Of a stretch of 64,000 nucleotides of DNA, positions 12,690 through 24,999 are shown piece by piece (position 1 is the stretch's first letter; the number at the start of each line of letters is the position of its first letter). Below the pieces are notes generated by a model, which saw only the letters and a list, made by a program, of their open reading frames with translations, did not search any database and was not told the origin of the DNA. This stretch comes from Amphiduros pacificus (lineage: Eukaryota > Annelida > Polychaeta > Phyllodocida > Hesionidae): contig OX439007.1 in NCBI GenBank assembly GCA_949316495.1, positions 10,568,049 through 10,632,048 of the forward strand, written 5' to 3'. Made by a program: the position numbers and the translations under genes.

Positions 12690-14284
12690 GGTCTCACACC
12701 CGGCAGGGGAGTGGGGTTAGTACAGGGAGGCTAGGGTTCCATTGCCTCGTACCCGGCAGGGGAGTGGGGTTAGTACAGGCAGGCTAGGGTTCCATTGCCT
12801 CGTACCCGGCAGGGGAGTGGGGTTAGTACAGGCAGGCTAGGGTTCCATTGCCTCATACCCGGCAGGGGAGTGGGGTTAGTACAGGCAGGCTAGGGTTCCA
12901 TGGCCTCATACCCGGCAGGGGAGTGGGGTTAGTACAGGCAGGCTAGGGTTTCATTGCCTCATACCCAGCAGGGGAGTGGGGTTAGTACAGGCAGGCTAGG
13001 GTTCCATTGCCTCGTACCTGGCAGCAGAGTGGGGTTAGTACAGGCAGGCTAGGGTTCCATTGCCTCGTGCCTGGCAGCGGAGTGGGGTTAGTACAGGCAG
13101 GCTAGGGTTCCATTGCCTCGTACCCGGCAGGGAGTGGGGTTAGTACAGGCAGGCTAGGGTTCCATTGCCTCGTACCTGGCAGCGGAGTGAGGTTAGTACA
13201 GGCAGTCTAGGGTTCCATTGCCTCGTACCTGGCAGGGGAGTGGGGTTAGTACAGGCAGGCTAGGGTTCCATTGCCTCATACCTGGCAGCGGAGTGGGGTT
13301 AGTACAGGCAGGCTAGGGTTCCATTGCCTCATACCCGGCAGGGAGTGGGGTTAGTACAGGCAGGCTAGGGTTCCATTGTCTCATACCCGGCAGGGGAGTG
13401 GGGTTAGTACAGGCAGGCTAGGGTTCCATTGCCTCATACCTGGCAGGGGAGTGGGGTTAGTACAGGCAGTCTAGGGTTCCATTGCTTCATACCCGGCAGG
13501 GAGTGGGGTTAGTACAGGCAGGCTAGGGTTCCATTGCCTCATACCCGGCAGGGAGTGGCGTTAGTACAGGCAGGCTAGGGTTCCATTGCCTCATACCCGG
13601 CAGGGGAGTGAGGTTAGTACAGGCAGGCTAGGGTTCCATTGCCTCATACCCGGCAGGGGAGTGGGGTTAGTACAGGCAGGCTAGGGTTCCATTGCCTCAT
13701 ACCCGGCAGGGGAGTGAGGTTAGTACAGGCAGGCTAGGGTTCCATTGCCTCGTACCCAGCAGGGAAGTGGGGTTAGTACAGGCAGGCTAGGGTTCCATTG
13801 CCTCGTACCAAGCAGGGGAGTGGGGTTAGTACAGGCAGGCTAGGGTTCCATTGCCTCGTACCCAGCAGGGGAGTGGGGTTAGTACAGGCAGGCTAGGGTT
13901 CCATTGCCTCGTATCCGGCAGGGAAGTGAGGTTAGTACAGGCAGGCTAGGGTTCCATTGCCTCGTACCCGGCAGGGGAGTGGGGTTAGTACAGGCAGGCT
14001 ATGGTTCCATTGCCTCGTACCCGGCAGGGGAGTGGGGTTAGTACAGGCAGGCTAGGGTTCCATTGCCTCGTACCCGGCAGGGGAGTGGGGTTAGTACAGG
14101 CAGGCTATGGTTCCATTGCCTCGTACCCAGCAGGGGAGTGGGGTTAGTACAGGCAGGCTAGGGTTCCATTGCCTCGTACCCGGCAGGGGAGTGGGGTTAG
14201 TACAGGCAGGCTAGGGTTCCATTGCCTCGTACCTGGCAGGGGAGTGGGGTTAGTACAGGCAGGCTAGGGTTCCATAGCCTCGTA
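12690..14284. repeat. 53-bp GC-rich minisatellite
   Basis: About 30 tandem units of 53 bp (52 where one G is lost) containing GGGGAGTGGGGTTAGTACAG and GGCTAGGGTTCCATTGCCTC. Copies are very similar to each other, indicating recent amplification. The G-rich strand (GGGG, GGGG, AGGG within each unit) could form G-quadruplex-like structures. Confidence 0.95.
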
Positions 14285-14487
14285 AACGACTGTCATGTAG
14301 AGTATTTTGAATGTTCTCGTGATTACTCACTCTTTTAATCTTGTGCGATTTAATACACAAGGTACGCTTAATAATGAAGTGGATAGATATGTTTTGGAAA
14401 ATGAGTAATAGTTAGGTTGAGTTATGAATGTACTGGTGTTCATGTGTAATGTTTCATTAAACTGATCATGTAACATGTTACAAAATG

Positions 14488-14600
14488 CCATGATGCCATG
14501 TGATGTTTCATGATACCATGTGATTTCCCATGATGCCATGTGATGTTTCATGATACCATGTGATCTCCCATGATGTCATGTGATGTCCCGTGATGTCATG
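14488..14600. repeat. ~20-bp CATG-rich short tandem array
   Basis: Five to six imperfect copies of a ~20 bp unit such as CATGATGCCATGTGATGTTT. Small and degenerate. Confidence 0.75.
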
Positions 14601-14965
14601 TTAATAATATCCTGCTAAAGAAAAAAATAACTTCAAAATACTCAATATTCAATATTCAATATGCATTTTTTATACCATATTGTGCCAAAACGTATTCCTG
14701 AAATTTGAGATTAGTATATATTTCACAACCAAACACTTTGACATGGTTCATTGGTAAGGACCATGAAGAAAGCAGAACTTCCTAAGTTCAATGAAAGCTT
14801 AGGAAGTTTGTCTTTCTTATGCAAATACGCCGAGAAAATAATTACAGCTTTTGTATAAGGGAAGGGGCTCACATGATATGTGAAGGCAGCGAATCCTTCA
14901 TGAGCCATCTTGCGTTTGACATCACTAGCGTCCTCTAGATGAGAGATAAACCAAACTGGGGTTCC

Positions 14966-15061
14966 GGCTCAGCTCAAGGCTCAAGGCTCAAGGCTCAAGG
15001 CTCAAGGCTCAAGGCTCAAGGCTCAAGGCTCAAGGCTCAAGGCTCAAGGCTCAAGGCTCAA
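14966..15061. repeat. (GGCTCAA)n heptamer array
   Basis: About 13 perfect copies of the 7 bp unit GGCTCAA, preceded by one imperfect CGGCTCAGCTCAA. Confidence 0.97.
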
Positions 15062-16470
15062 TCCTTCCCAAACAGGAATCGCAAGGTCTGATTTGGGTTT
15101 GGGACGAGAGGAAAGTTGAGATCGACTGTCGCATGGGACAGCTCTCTCAGTGTCCTCTGGTGGTAACAACTACACATGCAGTGTCCTCTACCGGTCAAAT
15201 GACACCAATTTCATATCATATCAAATGTTGAGTAAATTCTTGATAGATATTATGAAATACAGATATTCTGAGCAGCAAGAAGATGTCCAATTAAAAGCAA
15301 TGCCAGCAATGGCAGTTAATTATCATTCATATTAAAATCAGCAACACCACATAAGCACCATGTATGAAGAATATACTATTTGTTTGAAAGCTCGGTTTTG
15401 AAATGCGAAGATATCTATAGCTACTCAAAATGATATTTACCTTTGAGATAAAAAAGGCAAACAAATAGGTTAGATTTTGGCATTGGACGAAGATGAGACA
15501 AGACGCTTAAGTCCATATGCATTGTTTAAACTCCAAATTATATTCATATTGAAAAAATGTTAGAAATACAAATTGAAAACATGATCTCATCCCATTGCTT
15601 CTGTCATGCTGCTCTCCAAGTTGAGACACAACCGGATCTAGTAACTTTATACGCAACGTAAATCTTGCCTCGCGTCGACGATTTCATTTTGTTGCGAGTT
15701 TCTCCACATTCCCTATCAATTGCCGATTGTTACAGTCATACAGGTGAGGCAAGTAAATGCAGATCGGACAAGGCCCAGGGACTCCGCAAATAAAACTGAA
15801 CTCAAAGGACGGATTTCATTAAAGTTTCTGCTGTTTTTAAGGGGAAATCATCTTTTTTATAAAATATCTTACGTTTGATATGAATCATTCAAATTTTGCT
15901 GTGCTTCACTCCTAATATCGGGACATTCACTTATTGGATGGAACCTAGTATGAAAGGAATGGATGGGCATGGAATTTTAAGTTAAATTGTACATAATAAT
16001 TTGAGAGTAAATTGCCATGTAGAAACTTGGCTGTGAGGAATCCATTTCTGAACAAATACCATTGCAATGAATAATAACTTTATTGTCAAAGATTTCTTTC
16101 TCAAATTAAGTCAAGGCATGTTATTGTCAAAAAAGAATGCCATTGGCATGATTAACTAAGAGAATCTGCTGATCCAAAATATTTTTTAAAAATCATTCCA
16201 TCGTAAACGTCCTCAATTATCCAAGATCTCTGAAGGGAAAGACCTTCCATGGCATTTTGGTTAGTATGTTTCTCTTACAAGTCAGATGTCATTCAGTGCA
16301 TCTCGAATACACTTCTCATATTTGTCTTTATTGATTTTATTCATTTTACTGTCTTCCTCCTTTAACCACTTCATATATTATAGAAAGAGCATGTCACTTT
16401 GTTGTTAATAAAATAACAGTGTTACCAAGTAAATAGTCAATGAATAGGTGTGTGTGTGTGTGCGCGCGTA
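15062..16470. other. Intergenic spacer
   Basis: Unique AT-rich sequence, with a short (GT)n/(GC)n tract near 16450-16467. No gene recognised. Confidence 0.45.
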
Positions 16471-16772
16471 TTTGGGGTATACCGTAAATCACAACATTAT
16501 GTCAGTCATATCATGTTAAGATGACAAGACCTACTTGTAGCAGATATAATGCTGCCTCACTGAATTGTCATATGTCACATGTCCTCGACATAGCAATACA
16601 CCAAATCACAGATTTACAAGGACAACGGGCAAGCCTTTCAGGAACAGGCCTCATTTCCTTTTAGAAATTGCATCATGAATTCAATCTTAGCAAGGCTGGG
16701 AATCGAACCCACGACATTTGACATTTCCATCATTACAGAGCTGGTGCACTCTAGCCAACTGCGCCACAGCCC
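16471..16772 (-). mobile_element. tRNA-derived SINE
   Basis: Read on the - strand it begins with a tRNA-like head with an A-box-like TGGCGCAGTTGG and a B-box GGTTCGATTCC. A body common to the other SINEs here follows (a TTGTCCTTGTAAATCTGTGA phrase, then TGACAATTCAGTGAGGCAGC, then a CTACAAGTAGGTCTTGTCAT phrase), ending near a GTTGTGATTTACGG-like tail. The head lacks a good anticodon arm/acceptor fold and is fused to the SINE body, so it is not a tRNA gene. About 300 bp, nearly full length. Confidence 0.85.
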
Positions 16773-17156
16773 TCATCCGTCAATGGATAGGTACCTTATA
16801 TATAATTAAAATATAAAAATAAAATATGGTATATTTTGCCTAAGGGATTAAGAATTTTCTTTACAATCACCAAAGCAAAGTCTGTGACGTTTCTTAAATA
16901 GTCGATATTTCACGTATTCAACATATTTATAGGGTATTTCTTTGGAACCAATATTTGCTGATTTTTTCTAAATCCTTTGTCCCATTGAATAAGTGAAATA
17001 GTTTGCACAAATAACAACAAAAATGTAGGTAACATATAGGTTTTTCAAAAATTCATCGTTGTTCAAATGTATTAGGAATTTATAAATCAGTACCATTCTG
17101 AACAATTTAAATAAGAATGACCCGACAACTATGATGGTCAGCAAACCGGATATCTG

Positions 17157-17300
17157 TAACCCTTTTGGCACGGGCCTCAGCTGATATAATAGATTGTATC
17201 ATGAGTTCAATCTCGGCACGGCCGGGAATCGAACCTTTGGATCACAACAGAGGAACGGGTGCTGATAAGCTGACGCTCGAACCAACAGCGCCACGGTCCG
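17157..17300 (-). mobile_element. tRNA-derived SINE, 3'-truncated
   Basis: The tRNA-like head (GGCGCTGTTGG; B box GGTTCGATTCC) and the start of the body (GAACTCATGATACAATC, GCTGAGGCCCGTGCC) match the other SINEs. The distal body and CAAA tail are missing. Confidence 0.8.
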
Positions 17301-17310
17301 TGCCCTCTCA

Positions 17311-18000
17311 TGATAATTTGTAGAGAAAAAGATTTTTTATGAAAAGCTATGCTGACACCTGAAATTTGCATACTGCACAATTATAATAATAATGTATATA
17401 ATAATGTATATAATAATGTGTATAATAATGTATATAATAATGTTTAATATAATATCATATTTGATACCAAATATGATTATTTGTTCCCTTATAGGTAAAC
17501 ATTTGATAATAAATAGGGAGTAAATGGCCTTAATGGCATGATGAACCAAAAGGCATAATGTTAAATGTAAGTGAAAATAATCATGGTCAATGATATTTCA
17601 TAAAATTATGAACAAAATTTAAATCTGATTTTGAAAAATATGGTTGATGATATTTTATAACAGTTTGGACCCTGAAGAATAGTTGAAATAAGTATGCACG
17701 TAGAACCTTCTAGTAAACAACATTTGTACCCACGTAGACCCTTTTCATAAACAACATTTTCACAAAAGGATGTTCTAAGACTATAGTTGAAGTAACAGTA
17801 TACCACCAGTTCTTTGGGGGCGTATTGTAATTATATTGATTAACCACCTGGGGTCCTAAGTATAAAAGAGTCACTTCTTAATCGGTATGCCAACCTGGAG
17901 CGAGCAATAATGAATAAATGATGTGCGCCCCACATTAATTGCTATTTCTTTTATTATTAATCCAAAAGTGATCAGGCAACGTACCCACAAGGTATTTGTG
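17311..18000. other. AT-rich spacer with ATAATGTATAT short repeat
   Basis: Contains four to five copies of a ~12 bp ATAATGTATATA-like unit at 17385-17450, and two diverged segments sharing TTCATAAACAACATTT phrases near 17690-17770. No gene seen. Confidence 0.5.
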
Positions 18001-18002
18001 TT

Positions 18003-18257
18003 TTTCTATGCAAGCCACGTGATGTTTCTATGCAAGCTACGTGTTGTTTCTATGCAAGCTGTGTGTTGTTTCTATGCAAGCTACGTGTTGTTTCTATGCA
18101 AGCTCCGTGTCGTTTCTATGTAAGCTACGTGTTGTTCCTATGCAAGCTACGTGTTGTTTCTATGCAAGCTACGTGTTGTTTCTATGCAAGCTCCGTGTCG
18201 TTTCTATGTAAGCTACGTGTTGTTTCTATGCAAGCTACGTGTTGTTCCTATGCAAAA
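18003..18257. repeat. 22-bp minisatellite
   Basis: About 11-12 tandem copies of a 22 bp unit, TTTCTATGCAAGCTACGTGT. Because 22 is not a multiple of 3, overlapping false frames read SMQATCCFYASC in several registers. Confidence 0.92.
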
Positions 18258-19574
18258 CATTAAAACAGCAACAAAATTAAAATTTAGACACTTATATACA
18301 GAAAGGTGCAAATATGTTGAGAGATTTACTGGTTTATTATGGTGCAAACTGTAGGAGATGTGATATTTGCTATGTTGTGTAGTAAAAATCCATTCACTAA
18401 TGCTTTACAGTGACACAAATAAAATAATGTCAATACATATCATGAATGGTGAATGACCCTTGTGTAGAATCCACATTGAACACTCTAGATATTACCATAT
18501 ACAAACATAACCAAGCTATTTCAGAAATGTGATTACTCTCTGCATTGCATATTGCAAGTATGGTCTGATCACTGACACACGCAACTGGACATATAGCTTA
18601 AGAGTTATTTAAAAACATGTTAATATCTTGATCTGTCAATTTATTTATAATAAACTGTTCTTTTGATATTAAAATAAAATGGTAATGACGGTTATAATGA
18701 TAACAAGTAGAATAGGTAATTGTTTAATCTTGAGATCAATTCAAAGAAAACAACAAATATTTCGAATAATGGTTTGGAAAAATTAAAAAAATAAAATCTT
18801 AGCATGAAAATATAAACATAATGAAGAGATTAATGCGATATAAAAAGTAACTGGTCCTCTTCAAAAGAAATGACAGCTCAAACATTTGTCCGATTTGTGA
18901 GCATATATTTTTGAAACCGCAGATGCACTTAAACCGATTGAAAATGGAGCCGCGGCTCTGTCGTCGCCAGCAACTCTGTTGTCGCCAGCTGTACTTTCTG
19001 CTTGGGACCAGTTAGTGACGAAAACTCGCAAGTCATTCCCTTAAAATATGGCCAGATGAGAACATCATATCATAATCCATTTCACCAAAGGAAAGGGGCC
19101 ATATTTCTGGTCAGATTTCCCTCATATTGATGGTATAGGGCATATTCTAGAATTAATGATCAAAGAATTTAAAGTGCATTTCCACTTTCGAAAATATTAT
19201 CAAAGGATATTGTTAGCTACTTTATTGTGATAACAATGTCAAATGATATGATAGATATCAGGAACCAACTGATAAAATGAAACACAGCTTTGTTGTCGTC
19301 TGCTGTAAATTCTTTGAAAATGTGGTATGTCACTGGAAAAGGGATACTCCTTTTTGGCAGGCAAACAACTTAATCCTATAAATGATGCCCTAATTTGCAG
19401 GTGTTGCTTGCTGTTGTTTCAGAATTACAATGTTTTATATGTTTAACAATCCTTTGTTTAATTCATACAGTTATATAAGCTCGTGGATAGATAATGTTAG
19501 AAGAATAAGTAGAGTCCTTTATATCCATCTATTTGTCAATTCCTTCTCGGATTGGAGTTGATATTGATTTTATG
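18258..19574. other. Intergenic spacer with TGTTGTCGTC-type motifs
   Basis: Unique AT-rich sequence. Copies of a CTCTGTTGTCGCCAGC/CTTTGTTGTCGTCTGCTG phrase occur near 18957-18990 and 19287-19306. They recur, some inverted, beyond the inverted-repeat element at 20780-20945. No gene. Confidence 0.5.
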
Positions 19575-20671
19575 TGGCTTATTGTATTCGGCACGTTGCG
19601 CGTTTGATAAATGGCGCGTTCAACACAAGCCATCTTGTGAATGGAACATTGACACGTGCGTTTATTTCATATCGACACGTGCGTTTATTTCATAGCGACA
19701 CGTGCGTTTATTTCATAGTGACACGTGCGTTTATTTCAAAGTGAAACGTGAGTTTATTTCACAGTGACACGTGCGTTTATTTCAAAATGACACGTGCATT
19801 TGTTTCAAAATGACACGTGCATTAATTTCAAAGTGACACGTGCATTAATTTCAAAGTGTATTTTTAAAACATTTTGGGATATTTTCAAAAAGCTATTTGA
19901 GTCCTGCTGCAAAATTGTTGACGATATGTTCTTATTCAAAGTTAGTATCCATACAAAATGTCAGCCAATTAAGCTTTTTGCATTCGGCACGTTGATGCGC
20001 GTTTATGCGCGTTGTGTCAGTCAGAGAAATGTCTGACACCTCGATTTTATTTTGTTCATCCAATGCATATTATGAACAAAAATGTTAGCATTTCCATATT
20101 TTAAAACATTCCACTTTGTTTTTAGCCAAAAAAAAAATGTTACTTACAAAATGTGAATTGTGACGCTTCACTGGCGGGAAAAGCTTCATTGGCGGGAATT
20201 TCAGGGCGGGAAAAGGCGCATGAATACAAAAAATGCAGCAAATGAATTGTCAATGATAAACATGCACGCCGATAACATTACAAAATAACTTACTGGTTAT
20301 CATGTCATGCATATCAAAAGAACCGTCTTGGTCCAAAGATTCTAAATATCTTTACTTTTTGTTGTTATCTTGAGGCATTGCAAAGATATCAATGAAAACG
20401 TAAATTTCGGAAGATTAACTCCTGCTTTCTGGTGCTTTTGCTTTTGGCGATGTCAGTGGACGATAATTTGACACTGGGAAGGGCCTTGCAACACGAGTGA
20501 ATCATGAGTGAAGCATGTGCCAACAAAAATGCAACCTGCTCACCACCTCATTCACATCTGAGTGAGACCAAATAAAATAGTGCATTCCTTGTGTGACGTC
20601 ACAATCAAACAGGCCACGCGCCAAGAACGCGCCAAGTCCCAAACGCGCAACGTGCCGAATACAATAAGCCA
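19575..20671. mobile_element. 1.1-kb inverted-repeat element, probable non-autonomous DNA transposon
   Basis: A perfect 32 bp inverted repeat (19575-19606 and 20640-20671) starts TGGCTTATTGTATTCGGCAC and ends GTTGCGCGTTTG on the left. Both inner and outer flanks continue the similarity imperfectly (inner GGCGCGTT; outer GAGTTG...TGGCTT), so the arms span roughly 60-80 bp. The interior has no transposase-like frame but holds a CACGTG minisatellite and a third partial copy of the arm motif at 19981 (CATTCGGCACGTTG). I infer a MITE-like element; the superfamily is unknown, and I could not fix its outer ends or a target duplication. Confidence 0.6.
19651..19860. repeat. 23-bp CACGTG minisatellite inside the inverted-repeat element
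   Basis: About nine copies of a 23 bp unit, GACACGTGCGTTTATTTCAT plus three variable bases. Nearly every unit carries the palindromic E-box CACGTG. Divergence rises to the right (GCATT, AAAATG variants). Confidence 0.9.
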
Positions 20672-21266
20672 TTTTATGTCTATTCCAACTCTGAATTTTG
20701 TCTGAAATCGACATTGTCGTCTGCTTGAATTGCTGCATCCTGATTGGTTCATACACTGCACCACCATCAGGTTAAGCTGTTGTCATCCAACAAACGTATA
20801 CGGCCGACTACAACAGAACTGCGTACGACAACAGAGTTGTGTTTCACTTTATTAATTTATTACCGGTTTTTATCATATCATTTGACCTTGTTGGCACACG
20901 CAGCTCTGTTGTCGTCCGCAGGTCAGTTGTCGTCAGCTATAGTTATGTTTGCTGATCAAACGACCCAAATGAACAAATATGATTTTGGCTAATAACTAAC
21001 ACGTCACTTTACTATAGATATGACAGTATGATTCACCAGAGCAGAAGTTTGAAAATCTGGCGCCATCGTTAATGTAATAAAAAAGACTAAGAGCAGATTA
21101 TATAGTATTTTTCTACTACAGAGAGCACTGGTTCTCACCCATGAATGTTTAAATGTGTTATATTTTCAGAAAAAAGAGATATTAAATGATTTTGAAGATA
21201 GTCACCAGACCACCACATCAATTCGTGTTATTTCCTCAGAGAGAAATTAACTCAAGTTTCTAATTT
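20672..21266. other. Intergenic spacer
   Basis: Holds further copies of the CTGTTGTCGTC motif in both orientations (near 20815-20840 inverted, 20900-20940 direct). No gene. Confidence 0.45.
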
Positions 21267-21452
21267 GAGCTGAGGCCCGTGGCTGAAGAGGCCACCTATT
21301 GTCCTTGTAATTCTGTGACTTGGTGGATTGTCATGTCAAGGACCTGCGACATGACAATTCAGTGAGGCAGCACTCAATCTGTTACAAGTAAGTCTCGTCA
21401 TGAAATAACTGGAATAATGTTGAAAGTGATGTAAAACCCCAATCAAACAAAT
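21267..21452 (+). mobile_element. tRNA-derived SINE, 5'-truncated
   Basis: Matches the SINE body from GCTGAGGCCCGTG through TTGTCCTTGTAATTCTGTGA, GACATGACAATTCAGTGAGG and GTTGAAAGTGATGTAAAACC to an AATCAAACAAA tail. The tRNA-like head is missing, as expected of 5' truncation during reverse transcription. Confidence 0.83.
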
Positions 21453-22286
21453 TACTCTAGTATAAGGACACCATTATAACACAATTAAAATGTTTGTCAC
21501 TCATGCTGGCTGGCGACCAGATTAAGGCTATTTAAGTGAGGTGGTTTCTTTTATCTGAAAAAAAAAAAACATCATGTGTAGTCAGGTATATAGAATCATG
21601 ACCGAAAGCCTCTTGAGTTATATCTGATGGCCTATATTTATATGTGAAGGATGTGATCCAGGCTTTACCTAGTATTCAACACAAGAGAGTGCCCTATGTG
21701 TTAGATATACCAAATGTCTGTATGGTTTCCTGATCTCACATAATGCGCTGGTGTTTATAAAGGGGGCGCCACTCATCCTGGATATGTCTCTGGCTCTACC
21801 CGGGGTGGCGTTGATCCCATTTTTCCCCTGGTGTGCAAACTGACCTTGTGGACATTAAACAGACCCAAACATGGCTGGAATACGAACAGCAGAACAGGGT
21901 GATTATCTTTTTGATAGATCATGTAATACGTTTAAACGCCGGAAAAATCCAAATAAATGGGTTAAGAAATGTAAACATTATGGCTGATTATTGTATAAAT
22001 GAGACATATACATCATTTCATATATATGTTTTCTACTGTCATCTAAATAGAGCCCTCATTTTTATATATATATTTGCATTTGAAACTAACCAAATAACAT
22101 CACGTTTTTCTAGGTTTGGGGATTTATCCAAATATGGTCATCGCCCGGGATGGTAAATGGGGAGGGTTTATAGGGTGAAGTAGAGACTATCAGCATCTCT
22201 TTAACATATCTGAGGGTATATCTGTTAAACAAACATGATAGGGACATATCCCTTGTGGTTGGCCCTCTACACCCCTGGAACAAGTC

Positions 22287-22377
22287 ATTTGCATATGTTA
22301 ATTATGTGAGTATATAGACCTGCTCCAGCGTGACGTGACCACCTCCTCTGAGACTCCCTGGGCTGCTCCTTCTGAAG
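22287..22377 (+). promoter_or_regulatory. Candidate promoter (octamer + TATA box) and non-coding first exon
   Basis: A perfect octamer ATTTGCAT (22287-22294) lies upstream of TATATAG (22311-22317). About 25-30 bp further on begins a GC-richer stretch ending TCTGAAG|GTGAGTT, a near-consensus 5' splice site at 22378. This is the layout of a TATA promoter plus a short 5' UTR exon. The next acceptor on this strand with matching context is at 26272, so it could start the NTF2-like gene; that link is inference. Confidence 0.4.
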
Positions 22378-22378
22378 G

Positions 22379-23007
22379 TGAGTTACTCATTCACTATGAC
22401 TCATATATACATGCAACAGATATCATGCAGAGAAATATGTTTTATCACACAACAATATATGAATATTATCATATTACAGTTAATAACTCAATTCTTGAAC
22501 CAATAGGAAGTAGTGTAATGAATCGAGATAGATTTTATATAGTATAGTATTCACCTCAAGGTATTATTTTTATAAGGTATCTTGATCCTCTTTATATTGA
22601 AATTAGATTCGCTGTATCACAATCTGGACTCTACAATTCCATGTAGGAATATTCATTCTCCATATCTATTCTTTGTTAGTTCAGTCTCGGTCAAAGATAA
22701 AAGCCTGCCACGGGAACATAAACACTACACCTTTACAATATAGTTTAATTTTTCCATTACCATACAGACATCAAATCACAAAATACAACCTTTTTATAAA
22801 CTCTTTGCCTAACAAAATGTACACTTAATAGTTGATGGTTTCAAATCACGACACGCAGCTGAAAGTGTCTAAGGAAATTATTTGAAATCAATATTACATA
22901 AACTTATGTAATATTGGTGAAAAATAATAATTCTTATGCTCACCATAAACTATTTTTGGTCATTTATGCCTGGTAATAATGCCACTCTAACGCTTGTGAA
23001 TCTTACT
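22379..23007. other. Spacer, probably first intron of the NTF2-like gene
   Basis: AT-rich unique sequence with no recognisable gene. It would be intronic if the 22.3 kb exon is real. Confidence 0.35.
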
Positions 23008-23368
23008 TAAGGAAAGTATGATGGCAGCCACTGTTAGACATGCCTGAGGGTAGTGCCATGTCAACCATTGTTAGACATGCCTGAGTGTAGTGCCATGCCA
23101 ACTATTGTTAGACATGCCTGGGGATAGTACCATGGCAACTACTGTTAGATATGCCTGAGGATAGTGCCATGACAACCATTGTTAGACATGCCTGAGGATA
23201 GTACCATGACAACCATTATTAGACATGCCTGAGTGTAGTGCCATGCCAACTATTGTTAAACATGCCTGGGGATAGTACCATGTCAACGACTGTTAGACAT
23301 GTCAGATGTTATTGCCATGTCAACCATTGTTAAACTTGTCTGAGGATAGTGCCATGACAACCATTGTT
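23008..23368. repeat. 37-bp minisatellite
   Basis: About ten tandem units of 37 bp such as GTTAGACATGCCTGAGTGTA followed by GTGCCATGCCAACTATT. Ten to twenty percent divergence between units marks an older array. Confidence 0.9.
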
Positions 23369-24439
23369 GTTGTACTCGCTTTCTAATCATAACAATGGCA
23401 CAAATTGGACATGTTATTATATGGGACAAAATATTTGACTCGGTGCCTATTGACTTCTTTAAAAAGCTTGCTCTGGTCTCCTAGACATGTCTGGTCTGCC
23501 CTATTCGTGCAGAGCCGGGTGTAAACCCACGATTTGCTTCGGAGAGTACAGAACCTGTATAAATACAATAAAAGAATAAAGCTTTTATAACATGCAAGAC
23601 GGGTGGAACTCAAAACCCAACCCATCGACGATGAGCGTGGAAATTGTCATACCCACTCATCACCTCCTTAATTTAAAGGGTTAATATGTGTACTTTGCTA
23701 AGTTCAAGACAAATTCAGGTATATATACATTGTTATTAGGGTTGAATGAGTTTTTTTATATTCCTGACATATATCAACAGGAAATATTCTATAAATTCTT
23801 TGCAGCAATGTAAAGTGTAATTCTCTATTTGATTTATATTATCAATATTTACTTGAGAGATTGTCATTCCATACTGAACTTCATGGTTAACCCTGGACCA
23901 ACAATATTGGATTTCCAGGGTACACCACTTCAGGGTGTCAAAGAGACCACTGTACATTAAACCGGAAGACAGGACATCGCTTTGAAACCCAATCTCTAAA
24001 AGAAGTCATTCCAGTTTACCATGGATGCTTTTCTTCGTCATTCTTCCTTTCAATTGAGACTTTCTTTAAAAAATGGATGGTGCAAATTCTTCAGAACCCT
24101 GATCCTCACCCATCTTTAAAGTTTCATAATGACGATGTAAATATAACTTGGTGCGCAAATATTTGGATGGTCATCTTGACTGAACAAAACACTTTTCATT
24201 TCCTACCAGGTATATTGACAGTGTTATATTTGCTGGTTTAGGATGGCCTTGCATTTCTCACAATGAAAGGTTTTGTACATACTCAAACAAACATTCTAGT
24301 CTGTCTAACCCTTAGGCTAATATAACTTCTTAACCTCTTTATTTTTTTTAGAAATCCGAATATTCTTTGTAAAAACTTGTTTGTCTTCAAATAAAGTTCT
24401 CAATATAAGTTTATACTGTATTGAATTTCATTAGTAATT
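23369..24439. other. AT-rich spacer
   Basis: Unique sequence without recognisable coding, RNA or mobile features. Confidence 0.45.
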
Positions 24440-24905
24440 CAAACCAAACTCTTAAACCAAACTCTGGCATACATCTAAGTCAGAGACAAAACAAATCTGA
24501 CATACATCTAAATCAGAGACATAACAAATCTGGCATACATCTAAATCAGACATAACAAATCTGGCATACATCTAAGTCAGAGACATAACAAATCTGGCAT
24601 ACATCTAAGTCAGAGATATAACAAATCTGGCATACATCTAAGTCAGAGGTATAACAAATCTGACATACATCTAAATCAGAGACATAACAAATCTGGGATA
24701 CATCTAAGATCTAAGTCAGAGACATAACAGACCTGGCATACATCTAAGTCAGGGACATAACAAATCTGGCATACATTTAAAATTAGAGGCACAACAACTC
24801 TGACATATATTAAAGTCAGAGACATAACAAATCCCGCATACATTTAAGTCAGAGGCATGATAAATCTGGTCAGAAACAATAAATCTGACATATATCTAAG
24901 TTATA
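24440..24905. repeat. 33-bp minisatellite
   Basis: About 14 units of 33 bp, CATACATCTAAGTCAGAGAC then ATAACAAATCTGG. Copies become strongly degenerate after 24760. The array decays rightward. Confidence 0.9.
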
Positions 24906-24999
24906 GACATAAAAACCCGGTATATATATTTGGTTGAGATACGATAACAAGCATATCAAGCACACACATGCATTAAAATACTTGCACATGTCATAATAA

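Noticed and set aside
16740-16772. tRNA genes at 16.7, 17.3, 36.6, 37.3, 38.9 and 46.1 kb
   Set aside because: A and B boxes are present but heads are degenerate and most are fused to a shared SINE body; acceptor stems do not pair.
21833-22156. 107-codon + strand frame
   Set aside because: No recognisable domain, AT-rich codons typical of chance; not linked to the promoter at 22.3 kb.
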